From Anaerosphaera multitolerans (lineage in GTDB: Bacteria > Bacillota > Clostridia > Tissierellales > Peptoniphilaceae): 64,000 bases of DNA. The notes under the pieces were generated by a model, which saw nothing but the letters and a program-made list of their open reading frames with translations, made no database searches and was not told where the DNA came from. The position numbers and the translations under genes are program-made. Shown here piece after piece: positions 36,506 through 44,076 of this stretch (position 1 is the first letter of the stretch; every line of letters starts with the position of its first letter). Location: positions 1-64,000 of the forward strand of contig NZ_RLIH01000004.1 of NCBI RefSeq assembly GCF_004006535.1, in the 5' to 3' direction.

Positions 36506-36631
36506 ATGGAATTTTTAATGCAGACCTTAGTTGCTTTACCTGTATTATTTAGTTACTTACGTATTATGCTTGAAATTGTAGCCTTGGTGTTGGGGATTAA
36601 AGCTTTAAACAAATACTTAAGTAGTAATTAA
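36506..36631 (+). CDS. Very small membrane protein, unknown
   Basis: 41 residues from an ATG with GATAGGAGAT upstream: MEFLMQTLVALPVLFSYLRI, then MLEIVALVLGIKALNKYLSSN. Two short hydrophobic stretches and a basic end. Too short for a family call; supported by the ribosome site and position between two similar ORFs. Confidence 0.45.
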   Translation: MEFLMQTLVALPVLFSYLRIMLEIVALVLGIKALNKYLSSN

Positions 36632-36667
36632 TAATATAAGTATGTTTATGATTAGGAGATAAATATT

Positions 36668-36889
36668 GTGAAATTGAATCATATTTTCTTTGCAAATTGG
36701 TTTCTTTTTACAATGATATTTAGAGAAATTAGGCAGGCGTTAGTTTATAAATACTTACCATCTATTCTTAGCATTTTAAGAAATTCATATAATATTAAAA
36801 TGATGATTTTGGAATTGGTAGAATATATTTTATTCCCCACAATAATATATTTTATATATGTATTAATCAGAGGTAATGGGAAGAACTAG
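36668..36889 (+). CDS. Small membrane protein, unknown
   Basis: 73 residues from a GTG with TTAGGAGAT upstream. An N-terminal hydrophobic segment (IFFANWFLFTMIF), a basic middle, and a C-terminal segment (EYILFPTIIYFIYVLI) ending RGNGKN. Third member of the tiny ORF cluster. Confidence 0.45.
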   Translation: MKLNHIFFANWFLFTMIFREIRQALVYKYLPSILSILRNSYNIKMMILELVEYILFPTIIYFIYVLIRGNGKN

Positions 36890-37015
36890 AAATATAAGCT
36901 AATAAGTTTCATTATTAGCCATATATCTTATAAATACAAGATAATCAAATCTGTTTTATTAAATTTATTGAGATAGTCTTTTATGCTTCAAAAACTATTC
37001 TCCATATGAATAATA

Positions 37016-37053
37016 AAAAAACCGCCGGGACGTCTCATTACCGGCGGTTTTTA
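37016..37053 (-). terminator. Terminator of tRNA-Lys
   Basis: AAAACCGCCGG pairs with CCGGCGGTTTT around a 12-base loop; the minus strand ends in TTTTTT. It begins a few bases after the tRNA 3' end. Confidence 0.85.
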
Positions 37054-37055
37054 AG

Positions 37056-37131
37056 TGGTGCACCTTCAGGGACTCGAACCCTGGGCCCACTGATTAAGAG
37101 TCAGTTGCTCTACCATCTGAGCTAAAGGTGC
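37056..37131 (-). tRNA. tRNA-Lys (anticodon CTT)
   Basis: 76 bases read on the minus strand with acceptor pairing GCACCTT/AAGGTGC, encoded ACCA end, anticodon loop CTCTTAA (anticodon CTT) and T-loop GGTTCGAGTCC. All four arms pair. Confidence 0.95.
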
Positions 37132-37200
37132 AATTAATTGACAACAAAATTATTATACAGATTATTACTTATTACGTCAATAGTTTTTAATATATGTTTA

Positions 37201-37875
37201 CTAATAATATTTAAAGAATGTATAATTACTTCTTTTCTCTAAGTTGATATATGTTTTATAAACATAATAATAACTTGCTCTACAACCCCTTTCTGAGTCG
37301 CGGTCTTTAATACATTCAAAAATTTCCGTTAAAGTTAAATAAGAGTCCTTGATTACATCATTATCGCCATTTATTATATAATTTGCATATCTGTATAATC
37401 TTGAGTTTATAGTTCCTAACATTTCCTTTAATACTCTGTTCTTTGTCAATTCAATTAATTTTAAATTCCACTTTATAATATTTTTTTTAAAAGATTCAAA
37501 ATTTTTATTGTCATAGTCTTCTTTGATTTGTTCAATTATAAATTCCAAGTCCTTTGTTCTTTCTGTTATACCCTCTTCGCATAGTAGTTTTACTGCCAAC
37601 GGTTCCAGTGCGGATCTAACGGTGTAAAGTTCTTTGGCATCCCTCATGGAAAACTTAGATACGGTATAGGATTTTCTGGGATTAGTTTCCACAAGGTTTT
37701 CTTCCGAGAGTTTTAAAAGGGCTTCTCGTACGGGAGTTCTTGAGACGTTTAATTCTTTGGCTATTTCCAATTCTATAAGTTTATCGCCAGGAATTAAGTG
37801 GTTGTTTAGAATTTTATATTTTAAATCCTCGTACACTATTTCTGATAACGGTATTTTAGAACTCGAGCTGGTCAT
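37201..37875 (-). CDS. GntR family regulator (FadR/FCD subfamily)
   Basis: 224 residues. N-terminal winged helix: IVYEDLKYKILNNHLIPGDK, LNVSRTPVREALLKLSEENL. The C-terminal all-helical FCD ligand domain starts around SMRDAKELYTVRSALEPLA. FCD regulators often sense organic acids or amino acids. GAGGTG precedes the ATG. It is divergent from the aspartate kinase gene, with a repeat array between them that may be its operator region. Confidence 0.87.
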   Translation of the reverse strand: MTSSSSKIPLSEIVYEDLKYKILNNHLIPGDKLIELEIAKELNVSRTPVREALLKLSEENLVETNPRKSYTVSKFSMRDAKELYTVRSALEPLAVKLLCEEGITERTKDLEFIIEQIKEDYDNKNFESFKKNIIKWNLKLIELTKNRVLKEMLGTINSRLYRYANYIINGDNDVIKDSYLTLTEIFECIKDRDSERGCRASYYYVYKTYINLEKRSNYTFFKYY

Positions 37876-37972
37876 TGTATCACCTCTACTAACTTACCTA
37901 ATATTGCTATTACATCAAAGAAATAATAACTTATTTTGATACGGAATATATTATACAATAAAACTATGATAT

Positions 37973-38050
37973 TATAAAGTTTATTATTTTATACTTTATC
38001 GCCATATAAAGTTTATTATTTTATACTTTATATGTATACAAAGTTTATTG
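37973..38050. repeat. Tandem 27-bp repeats with 32-bp period
   Basis: A perfect 27-bp unit occurs at 37973-37999 and 38005-38031; a third, partial copy starts at 38037. Each unit has inverted TAAAGT/ACTTTA ends. TGTATACA at 38033-38040 resembles GntR-family half-site palindromes. The array sits between the GntR gene and the promoter of the aspartate kinase gene. Confidence 0.8.
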
Positions 38051-38124
38051 TTTTTCCCTTAATCGCTGTATCATAACAAGATTTATTATGTAATAATAAT
38101 AGAAATTATTATTTGCAGTTTATG

Positions 38125-38153
38125 TTGACCTTATTGTAAAAAGTATGTAGAAT
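38125..38153 (+). promoter_or_regulatory. Promoter of the aspartate kinase gene
   Basis: TTGACC, 17-base spacer, TAGAAT, 31 bases upstream of the ATG and 75 bases downstream of the repeat array. Confidence 0.6.
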
Positions 38154-38183
38154 ATGGGAAAGATGTTTGGAGGTTTGTGTTAA

Positions 38184-39500
38184 ATGAAAGTTATAGTTTC
38201 AAAGTTCGGAGGTACATCTCTTGCCAACAGCAATCATTTTTTAAAAGTGAGAGATATAATTAAGTCTAATGAGGAGCAGAGAAGATACGTAGTGGCATCT
38301 GCACCCGGGAAGTCAAATAGTGAGGATACTAAGGTGACGGATCTGCTATATTTAAGTTATGATCTTGCAAAACATAATATCACATATTCGGATACATTGG
38401 AAAAGGTATTTGATAAATATAGAGAAATTGCAAAAGGATGTAAATTAACTATTGATTTGGAAAAACATTTTAAACAAATTAAGGCTGACTTTGAAGATTT
38501 AAAAAGCAAGGATTATATAGCAAGTAGGGGAGAGTACTTAAACGCAATAATATTAGCGGAATTGTTAGGCTATGATTTTGTAGATGCAAAGGATTTAATT
38601 TTCTTTGATGAGAATGGCAATTTTGATGAAGAGCGTTCCTATAAGGCTATTAGTAAAATGGCAAAGGAGCATAAGGCGGCAGTTATTCCGGGTTTTTATG
38701 GTCAAACTAATAAGGGAGATATTAAGACTTTTTCAAGAGGTGGAGGAGATCTTACCGGAGCTATAATTGCAAGGGGAGTAAAAACAGACTTATATGAAAA
38801 CTGGACAGATGTTTCAGGGTTTTTATCCGCAGATCCAAGAATTGTAGATAATCCAAAGGAAATTAAAGTTATTACCTATAAGGAGCTTAGAGAGCTATCC
38901 TATGCAGGAGCTTCCGTACTTCACGAAGAAGCTATAATTCCCGTGGCGGTGGCAGGTATACCAATAGAAATTAAAAATACTTTTAATCCTGACGAACAGG
39001 GAACTTTAATCTTACCTGATACAGATGAGGCGCCTAACAGTGAAATAACAGGTGTCACAGGTAAGAAACATTTTTCAGTTATAAATATAGAAAAAGTTCA
39101 AATGAATTCCGATAAGAGTTTTCACAGAAAGTTAATGAGTGTTTTGGAAGTAAATGGAATTACTTTGGAGCATATGCCCACTTCTATAGATTCCATTTCC
39201 TTAATAGTGGCCGATAAATATTTAACCGGAATTCAAGAAACTTTAATAAGTGAGATAAAGACATTTTGCAACCCTGATAAGATTACTATTGACTCGGGAA
39301 TTTCTCTAATTACAGTAGTAGGTAGAGGAATGAAAAACCATGTAGGGGTTTCTGCAAAATTATTTAAATCTTTGGCAGATGCAAATGTAAATATTCAAAT
39401 GATTATTCAAGGCTCAAGTGAGTTGAATATCATAGTGGGTGTAGATGAAAAAGATTATGAAAAATCTATAAAGAGCATATACGATGCTTTTTTAGGATAA
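38184..39500 (+). CDS. Aspartate kinase
   Basis: First step of lysine/threonine/methionine synthesis: aspartate to aspartyl phosphate. KFGGTSLANS at the N-terminus binds the substrates, SRGGGDLTGAIIA and TDVSGFLSADPRI follow. Two ACT segments lie after residue 300 (GVTGKKHFSVINIEKVQM and VVGRGMKNHVGVSAKLFKSL), the usual site of feedback control. 438 residues, monofunctional. No other pathway gene adjoins; the SAM-controlled methionine importer follows. Confidence 0.92.
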   Translation: MKVIVSKFGGTSLANSNHFLKVRDIIKSNEEQRRYVVASAPGKSNSEDTKVTDLLYLSYDLAKHNITYSDTLEKVFDKYREIAKGCKLTIDLEKHFKQIKADFEDLKSKDYIASRGEYLNAIILAELLGYDFVDAKDLIFFDENGNFDEERSYKAISKMAKEHKAAVIPGFYGQTNKGDIKTFSRGGGDLTGAIIARGVKTDLYENWTDVSGFLSADPRIVDNPKEIKVITYKELRELSYAGASVLHEEAIIPVAVAGIPIEIKNTFNPDEQGTLILPDTDEAPNSEITGVTGKKHFSVINIEKVQMNSDKSFHRKLMSVLEVNGITLEHMPTSIDSISLIVADKYLTGIQETLISEIKTFCNPDKITIDSGISLITVVGRGMKNHVGVSAKLFKSLADANVNIQMIIQGSSELNIIVGVDEKDYEKSIKSIYDAFLG

Positions 39501-39507
39501 AATTACT

Positions 39508-39535
39508 TGACATTAGTAAGGAATAATATTATACT
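39508..39535 (+). promoter_or_regulatory. Promoter of the SAM riboswitch-metNIQ unit
   Basis: TTGACA (39508-39513), 16-base spacer, TATACT (39530-39535), just upstream of the riboswitch. Confidence 0.65.
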
Positions 39536-39544
39536 TATAAAAAT

Positions 39545-39645
39545 ATCTTATCAAGAGTGGTGGAGGGAACTGGCCCTATGAAGCCCAGCAACCTGTTTAA
39601 CAAGGTGCTAAATCCAGCGGTTTACCGGGAGATGAGAGGAAGTAA
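39545..39645 (+). promoter_or_regulatory. SAM-I (S-box) riboswitch
   Basis: Contains the conserved S-box core: TCAAGAGTGGTGGAGGGA, CTGGCCCTATGAAGCCC, AGCAACC and AAGGTGCTAAATCCAGC, closed by TCTTATC/GATGAGA pairing. It is followed by a terminator hairpin, so SAM should switch off metNIQ by premature termination. Confidence 0.95.
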
Positions 39646-39656
39646 TAGGAAATATA

Positions 39657-39681
39657 AACTCTCTTCGGAGAGTTTTTTTAT
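39657..39681 (+). terminator. Riboswitch-controlled terminator
   Basis: AAACTCTC TTCG GAGAGTTT followed by seven T residues, directly after the S-box. Confidence 0.9.
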
Positions 39682-39715
39682 TGTAGAATAATTCAAAGTC
39701 AGTAAGAGGTAAGTT

Positions 39716-40729
39716 ATGGCAATGATAGAAGTGAAAAATTTAAAAAAGTCCTTTGAAAATGAGAAGGAGGAGTTCCATGCAGTAAACGGAGTTTCTTTTT
39801 CAGTGGAGAAGGGTGAAATATTTGGGATAATAGGCCTTTCGGGAGCGGGTAAGTCCACCTTAGTACGTTGTATTAATAGGTTGGAGGAACCCAATGAGGG
39901 AGAGGTTTTAATAGATGGAGTGGATATCTTAAAGTTATCTAAGGAAGAGCTGCTAAAGGAGCGAAAGGAAATAGGAATGATCTTTCAGTCTTTTAATCTG
40001 TTTATGCAAAAGACAGTTGCTGAAAATATATCCTTTCCACTTGAAATTTCAAAGGTTCCTAAAACGGAAATAGAAAAACGTGTAGATGAGCTTTTGGAAT
40101 TTATAGACTTAAAGGAAAAGAAGTACAGCTATCCGGCAGAACTTTCAGGAGGTCAAAAGCAAAGAGTTGCCATAGCAAGAGCAATAGCTACAAATCCGAA
40201 GGTGTTGTTATCAGATGAGGGTACTTCAGCCCTTGACCCTGCAAATACGGAGTCGATTTTAAGTTTATTTAAGAAAATAGTTACACAGTATAAAATGACT
40301 ATAATTATGATTACACATCAAATGGAAGTTGCTAAGGATATATGCGATAGGATTGCCGTAATGGACTCGGGGAAAATAATAGAGGAGAATACTACAGAGG
40401 AGCTCTTTAGAAATCCTAAAAATAAAATCACCAGATCCTTTATTAAAAACCTACAAGAAGATGCCATTGAAGAAAAATTAATAGCCGAGAAGTTTAAGGG
40501 CAGCGTCTATAGGCTGGGCTATGGAGAAAGTACCTACCAGGCTCCCATTCTTTCAAGGTGTATGAAAAATTATGATGTGGAGTTAAGTATAATTTCCGGA
40601 AATGTAAATACTATTGGGCAGTCCAGTGTGGGACATTTAAATATTGAGATAACCGGAGATGAAGCTGAAAAAGAAAAGGCGATAGATTATTTAAAAGAAA
40701 ATGGAGTAACGGTGGAGGAAATAAAATGA
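39716..40729 (+). CDS. metN: Methionine ABC importer, ATP-binding subunit
   Basis: 337 residues. Walker A GLSGAGKST, signature LSGGQKQRVAIARA, Walker B VLLSDEGTSALDP, then a C-terminal NIL (ACT-like) domain from about residue 260 that senses methionine. GAGG precedes the ATG. First gene after the SAM riboswitch. Confidence 0.95.
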   Translation: MAMIEVKNLKKSFENEKEEFHAVNGVSFSVEKGEIFGIIGLSGAGKSTLVRCINRLEEPNEGEVLIDGVDILKLSKEELLKERKEIGMIFQSFNLFMQKTVAENISFPLEISKVPKTEIEKRVDELLEFIDLKEKKYSYPAELSGGQKQRVAIARAIATNPKVLLSDEGTSALDPANTESILSLFKKIVTQYKMTIIMITHQMEVAKDICDRIAVMDSGKIIEENTTEELFRNPKNKITRSFIKNLQEDAIEEKLIAEKFKGSVYRLGYGESTYQAPILSRCMKNYDVELSIISGNVNTIGQSSVGHLNIEITGDEAEKEKAIDYLKENGVTVEEIK

Positions 40730-41376
40730 ATGAAATAATATCAATAGTAAGTCCCGCAATTCCACAGACCTTGATTTTAGTAGGCGTTTCCTCGCTTATT
40801 GCCGTAATCTTCGGAATGCCTCTGGGGATAATATTAATGATGACGCGTTCCGGAGGATTAAGTGAAAATCCGAAAGTTTATTCCATACTGGATAGCTTGG
40901 TCAACTTTTTAAGATCAGTTCCCTTTGTAATATTAATGTTGATTTTAACGCCTCTTATGAGGTTAATAGTGGGAAAGGCCTATGGTACTGCAGCAGCCAT
41001 AGTTCCCCTTTCCATTGCAGCCATACCCTTTATGGGCAGGTTGGCAGAGGGGTACTTGGTACAAGTGGATAAAGGAATTTTAGAAGCTGCAAAATCAATG
41101 GGGTCTACAAATGCTCAAATTATATACAAGGTATTAATTCCCGAGGCAATGCCTTCCATTGTCAACGGAATAACAATGATGATTATAAATATAATTGGAT
41201 ACTCGGCAATGGCGGGAGCCATAGGAGGCGGAGGTCTGGGAGAGATAGCAATAAGGTATGGCTATACTCTTCGAAGGACGGACATTCTCTGGGTAACGGT
41301 TATTTTAATAGTCTTATTTGTACAGGTAATTCAATTTGTAGGTGTTTTCTTGGAAAAGAAAATAGATAAAAAATAG
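40726..41376 (+). CDS. metI: Methionine ABC importer, permease subunit
   Basis: 216 residues, five membrane segments, with the coupling-helix motif EAAKSMGSTNAQIIYKVLIP. Start overlaps the metN stop (ATGA). Confidence 0.95.
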   Translation: MNEIISIVSPAIPQTLILVGVSSLIAVIFGMPLGIILMMTRSGGLSENPKVYSILDSLVNFLRSVPFVILMLILTPLMRLIVGKAYGTAAAIVPLSIAAIPFMGRLAEGYLVQVDKGILEAAKSMGSTNAQIIYKVLIPEAMPSIVNGITMMIINIIGYSAMAGAIGGGGLGEIAIRYGYTLRRTDILWVTVILIVLFVQVIQFVGVFLEKKIDKK

Positions 41377-41386
41377 GAGGAGAAAA

Positions 41387-42235
41387 ATGAAAAAGAAATT
41401 ATTAGTATCGTTGTTAGCTGTTGCAATTTTGTTAGTAGGTTGTAGTAAAAATGAACCTGCAAAGGAAGAAAATACTGCAAATACTGGTGAACCGGTAGCG
41501 GAAGCAAGTGAAAATAAGATTGTAATTGGAGTATCACCAACACCTCACGGTGAGATAATTGAAAATCTGCTTCCGAAATTTGAAGAGGCGGGACTTGAAG
41601 TTGAAATTGTAAATTATGATGATTATGTTCAACCTAACTTACAGTTAGATGCTGGAGATTTAGATGCAAATTACTTCCAACACGGTCCATACCTTGAAAC
41701 TTTTAATAAGGAAAACAATTTGGATTTAGTTTCAATAGGCTCTGTTCATATTGAACCAATGGGAGTTTACTCTAAAGATGCAAATTCCATTGATGAAATA
41801 GCTGAAGGTTCTGATGTAATAATTCCAAATGATGCTGCAAATGGAGGAAGAGCTTTACTTTTACTTGAGAAAGAGGGACTAATAAAATTAAAGGACAGTA
41901 CAAATATTCTTTCAACTGAACAGGACATTGTGGAAAATCCTAAAAATATTACAATAGTACCAATGGATGCTCAAAACATTCCGAATGTATATGAAGATGC
42001 CGGTGCTGCTGTAATAAATTCCAATTTTGCCATAGGAGCAGGATTAAATCCGACTAAGGATACTATTGCATTAGAAGCGGGAGATTCTCCATATACTAAC
42101 GTAGTTGCAGTTAGAGCTGAAGATAAGGACTTGGAAAAATTCAAAACATTTATGGAAATAGTTCAATCTGAAGAAACTGAAAAATTTATAGAGGAAAAAT
42201 ATGAAGGAGCAGTAATAGCTGCCTTTGATAATTAA
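41387..42235 (+). CDS. metQ: Methionine-binding lipoprotein
   Basis: 282 residues of the NlpA family. Signal peptide with lipobox LLVGCS around residue 19, then KIVIGVSPTPHGEI, DANYFQHGPYLETFN and the VPMDAQNIP segment. Delivers methionine to MetNI. Ten bases after metI with AGGAGG before the ATG. Confidence 0.94.
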   Translation: MKKKLLVSLLAVAILLVGCSKNEPAKEENTANTGEPVAEASENKIVIGVSPTPHGEIIENLLPKFEEAGLEVEIVNYDDYVQPNLQLDAGDLDANYFQHGPYLETFNKENNLDLVSIGSVHIEPMGVYSKDANSIDEIAEGSDVIIPNDAANGGRALLLLEKEGLIKLKDSTNILSTEQDIVENPKNITIVPMDAQNIPNVYEDAGAAVINSNFAIGAGLNPTKDTIALEAGDSPYTNVVAVRAEDKDLEKFKTFMEIVQSEETEKFIEEKYEGAVIAAFDN

Positions 42236-42244
42236 TTATAAAAT

Positions 42245-42278
42245 AGGGTTCAATTTTGATTGAACCTTTATTTTTTTA
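42245..42278 (+). terminator. Terminator of metNIQ
   Basis: GGTTCAAT pairs with ATTGAACC around TTTG, followed by a long T run. Confidence 0.85.
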
Positions 42279-42313
42279 TGTATAATATATTTATGTAAGA
42301 GAGGAAGGTGGAT

Positions 42314-43807
42314 ATGGAAAAATATATTATGGCCTTTGATGCCGGAACTACAAGCAGCAGGACGATTTTATTTGATGGAAAGGGCAACATAGTTTCCCTA
42401 GCCCAAAAAGAATTCACCCAATATTTTCCAAAACCCGGCTGGGTGGAACATGACGGAAAAGAAATATGGTCCACTCAAATAGGGACTGCAGTTGAAGCTA
42501 TGACCATAAAGGGCATAACTGCCAAGGATATAGCTGCTATTGGAATTACAAATCAAAGAGAAACTACTATAATATGGGATAAAAGTACCGGAGAGCCTAT
42601 ATACAATGCAATAGTTTGGCAGTGTAGAAGGACTTCGGAATTTTGTGATGAACTTAAGGCAAAAGGCTATGTAGATACAATAAGAGAAAAGACAGGTCTT
42701 GTAATTGATGCTTATTTTTCAGCCACAAAGATAAAATGGATTTTAGACAATGTGGAGGGAGCTAGGGAGAAGGCAAATCAAGGAGAACTTTTATTTGGAA
42801 CTGTAGATACCTGGCTAATATGGAAGTTAACAGAGGGAAAGGTTCATGTAACGGATTATTCCAATGCATCAAGAACTATGCTCTTTAATATAAATACTTT
42901 AAAATGGGACGAGGACATTTTAAAACTTTTAGACATTCCTCTATCTATGCTGCCTGAAGTTAAAAGTTCAAGTGAGGTTTACGGAATTACGTCTTCAAAA
43001 AATTTAGGAGGAGAAATTCCTTTGGCTTCAGCTATAGGTGATCAGCAAGCCGCTTTATTCGGGCAAAATTGTTTTGAGGAAAATGAGGCTAAAAACACCT
43101 ACGGGACGGGAGCTTTTCTATTGATGAACACGGGAGAAAAGCCGGTATACAGTAAGAACGGACTTGTAACTACAATTGCATGGGGTTTAAATGGCAAGGT
43201 TAATTATGCCTTGGAGGGCTCTATTTTCGTAGCAGGCTCTGCTGTTCAATGGTTAAGAGATGAGCTTAAATTAATAGACTCTTCAGAGGATTCTGAGTAT
43301 ATGGCGCTGAAAGTGAAGGACACCAATGACTGTTATGTAGTTCCCGCCTTTACAGGTTTGGGGGCGCCTTATTGGGACCAATATGCCAGAGGGACCATTG
43401 TGGGAATAACAAGAGGCGTAAATAAGTACCATTTAATTAGAGCGACTTTGGAGTCCTTGGCCTATTTGTCCTACGACGTGCTACACGCCATGGAGGAGGA
43501 TTGTAAATCCAAGTTGAAAAATTTAAAGGTAGATGGTGGAGCAAGTAGTAACAACTTTTTAATGGAATATCAGGCGGATATAATAGATACTGACGTAATA
43601 AGACCGAAAACCATAGAAACTACTGCCTTAGGTGTTGCTTACTTGGCTGGGCTTGCTGTTGGACTTTGGAAAGACTTAGAGGAGCTAAGAGAAAACTTTC
43701 AAGTGGACAGGGTATTTAAATCTCAAATGGAATCAAGTGAAAGAATTGAAAAGTTAAATAAGTGGAATAAAGCTGTTCAATCGGCTCTGGGATGGGCAAA
43801 ATCTTAA
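42314..43807 (+). CDS. glpK: Glycerol kinase
   Basis: 497 residues of the FGGY kinase family: [15 protein letters not shown] phosphate loop, [11 protein letters not shown], and [18 protein letters not shown]. Phosphorylates glycerol to glycerol 3-phosphate. The ATG at 42314 is preferred to the GTG at 42308, which falls on the GAGGAAGG ribosome site. No glycerol facilitator or dehydrogenase adjoins. Confidence 0.95.
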   Translation: MEKYIMAFDAGTTSSRTILFDGKGNIVSLAQKEFTQYFPKPGWVEHDGKEIWSTQIGTAVEAMTIKGITAKDIAAIGITNQRETTIIWDKSTGEPIYNAIVWQCRRTSEFCDELKAKGYVDTIREKTGLVIDAYFSATKIKWILDNVEGAREKANQGELLFGTVDTWLIWKLTEGKVHVTDYSNASRTMLFNINTLKWDEDILKLLDIPLSMLPEVKSSSEVYGITSSKNLGGEIPLASAIGDQQAALFGQNCFEENEAKNTYGTGAFLLMNTGEKPVYSKNGLVTTIAWGLNGKVNYALEGSIFVAGSAVQWLRDELKLIDSSEDSEYMALKVKDTNDCYVVPAFTGLGAPYWDQYARGTIVGITRGVNKYHLIRATLESLAYLSYDVLHAMEEDCKSKLKNLKVDGGASSNNFLMEYQADIIDTDVIRPKTIETTALGVAYLAGLAVGLWKDLEELRENFQVDRVFKSQMESSERIEKLNKWNKAVQSALGWAKS

Positions 43808-43833
43808 AGATACTTTTAGAGTATCTTTTTTAT
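43806..43833 (+). terminator. Terminator of glpK
   Basis: AAAGATAC pairs with GTATCTTT followed by TT residues, overlapping the stop codon. Confidence 0.75.
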
Positions 43834-43903
43834 TGTATTTTTAGACGGTTAAGCCCTTAAAATATATGAAACGCTAGCTATTCTTTAATGACATCTTTAA
43901 TTT

Positions 43904-43943
43904 AATGGGATTATAAAAAAATAAAAGCTTTACTAATCCCATT
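43904..43943. repeat. Inverted repeat upstream of the sigma-54 promoter
   Basis: AATGGGATTA (43904-43913) and TAATCCCATT (43934-43943), 20 bases apart, lie about 70 bases upstream of the -24 box. The position suits a binding site for the enhancer-binding protein encoded downstream, or a hairpin. Confidence 0.5.
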
Positions 43944-44012
43944 TATTAATTTAATATATTAATAAAGTGATTTGAGAAGCTGTCATTTTGTGAGATTTCA
44001 AAAACTTTAATA

Positions 44013-44029
44013 TTGGCACGGTTTTTGCA
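44013..44029 (+). promoter_or_regulatory. Sigma-54 (-24/-12) promoter
   Basis: TTGGCACGGTTTTTGCA matches the TTGGCAC-N4-TTGC consensus with GG and GC at the proper 10-base distance. It lies about 48 bases before the regulator start codon. Confidence 0.88.
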
Positions 44030-44076
44030 TCTTAACTATATTGGGGAAAAACCCAATTTAAAATGAGGGAGGGGAA

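Noticed and set aside
37973-38050. Possible CRISPR array
   Set aside because: Only two full units and one partial, spacers of 5 bases, no cas genes; better explained as an operator array.
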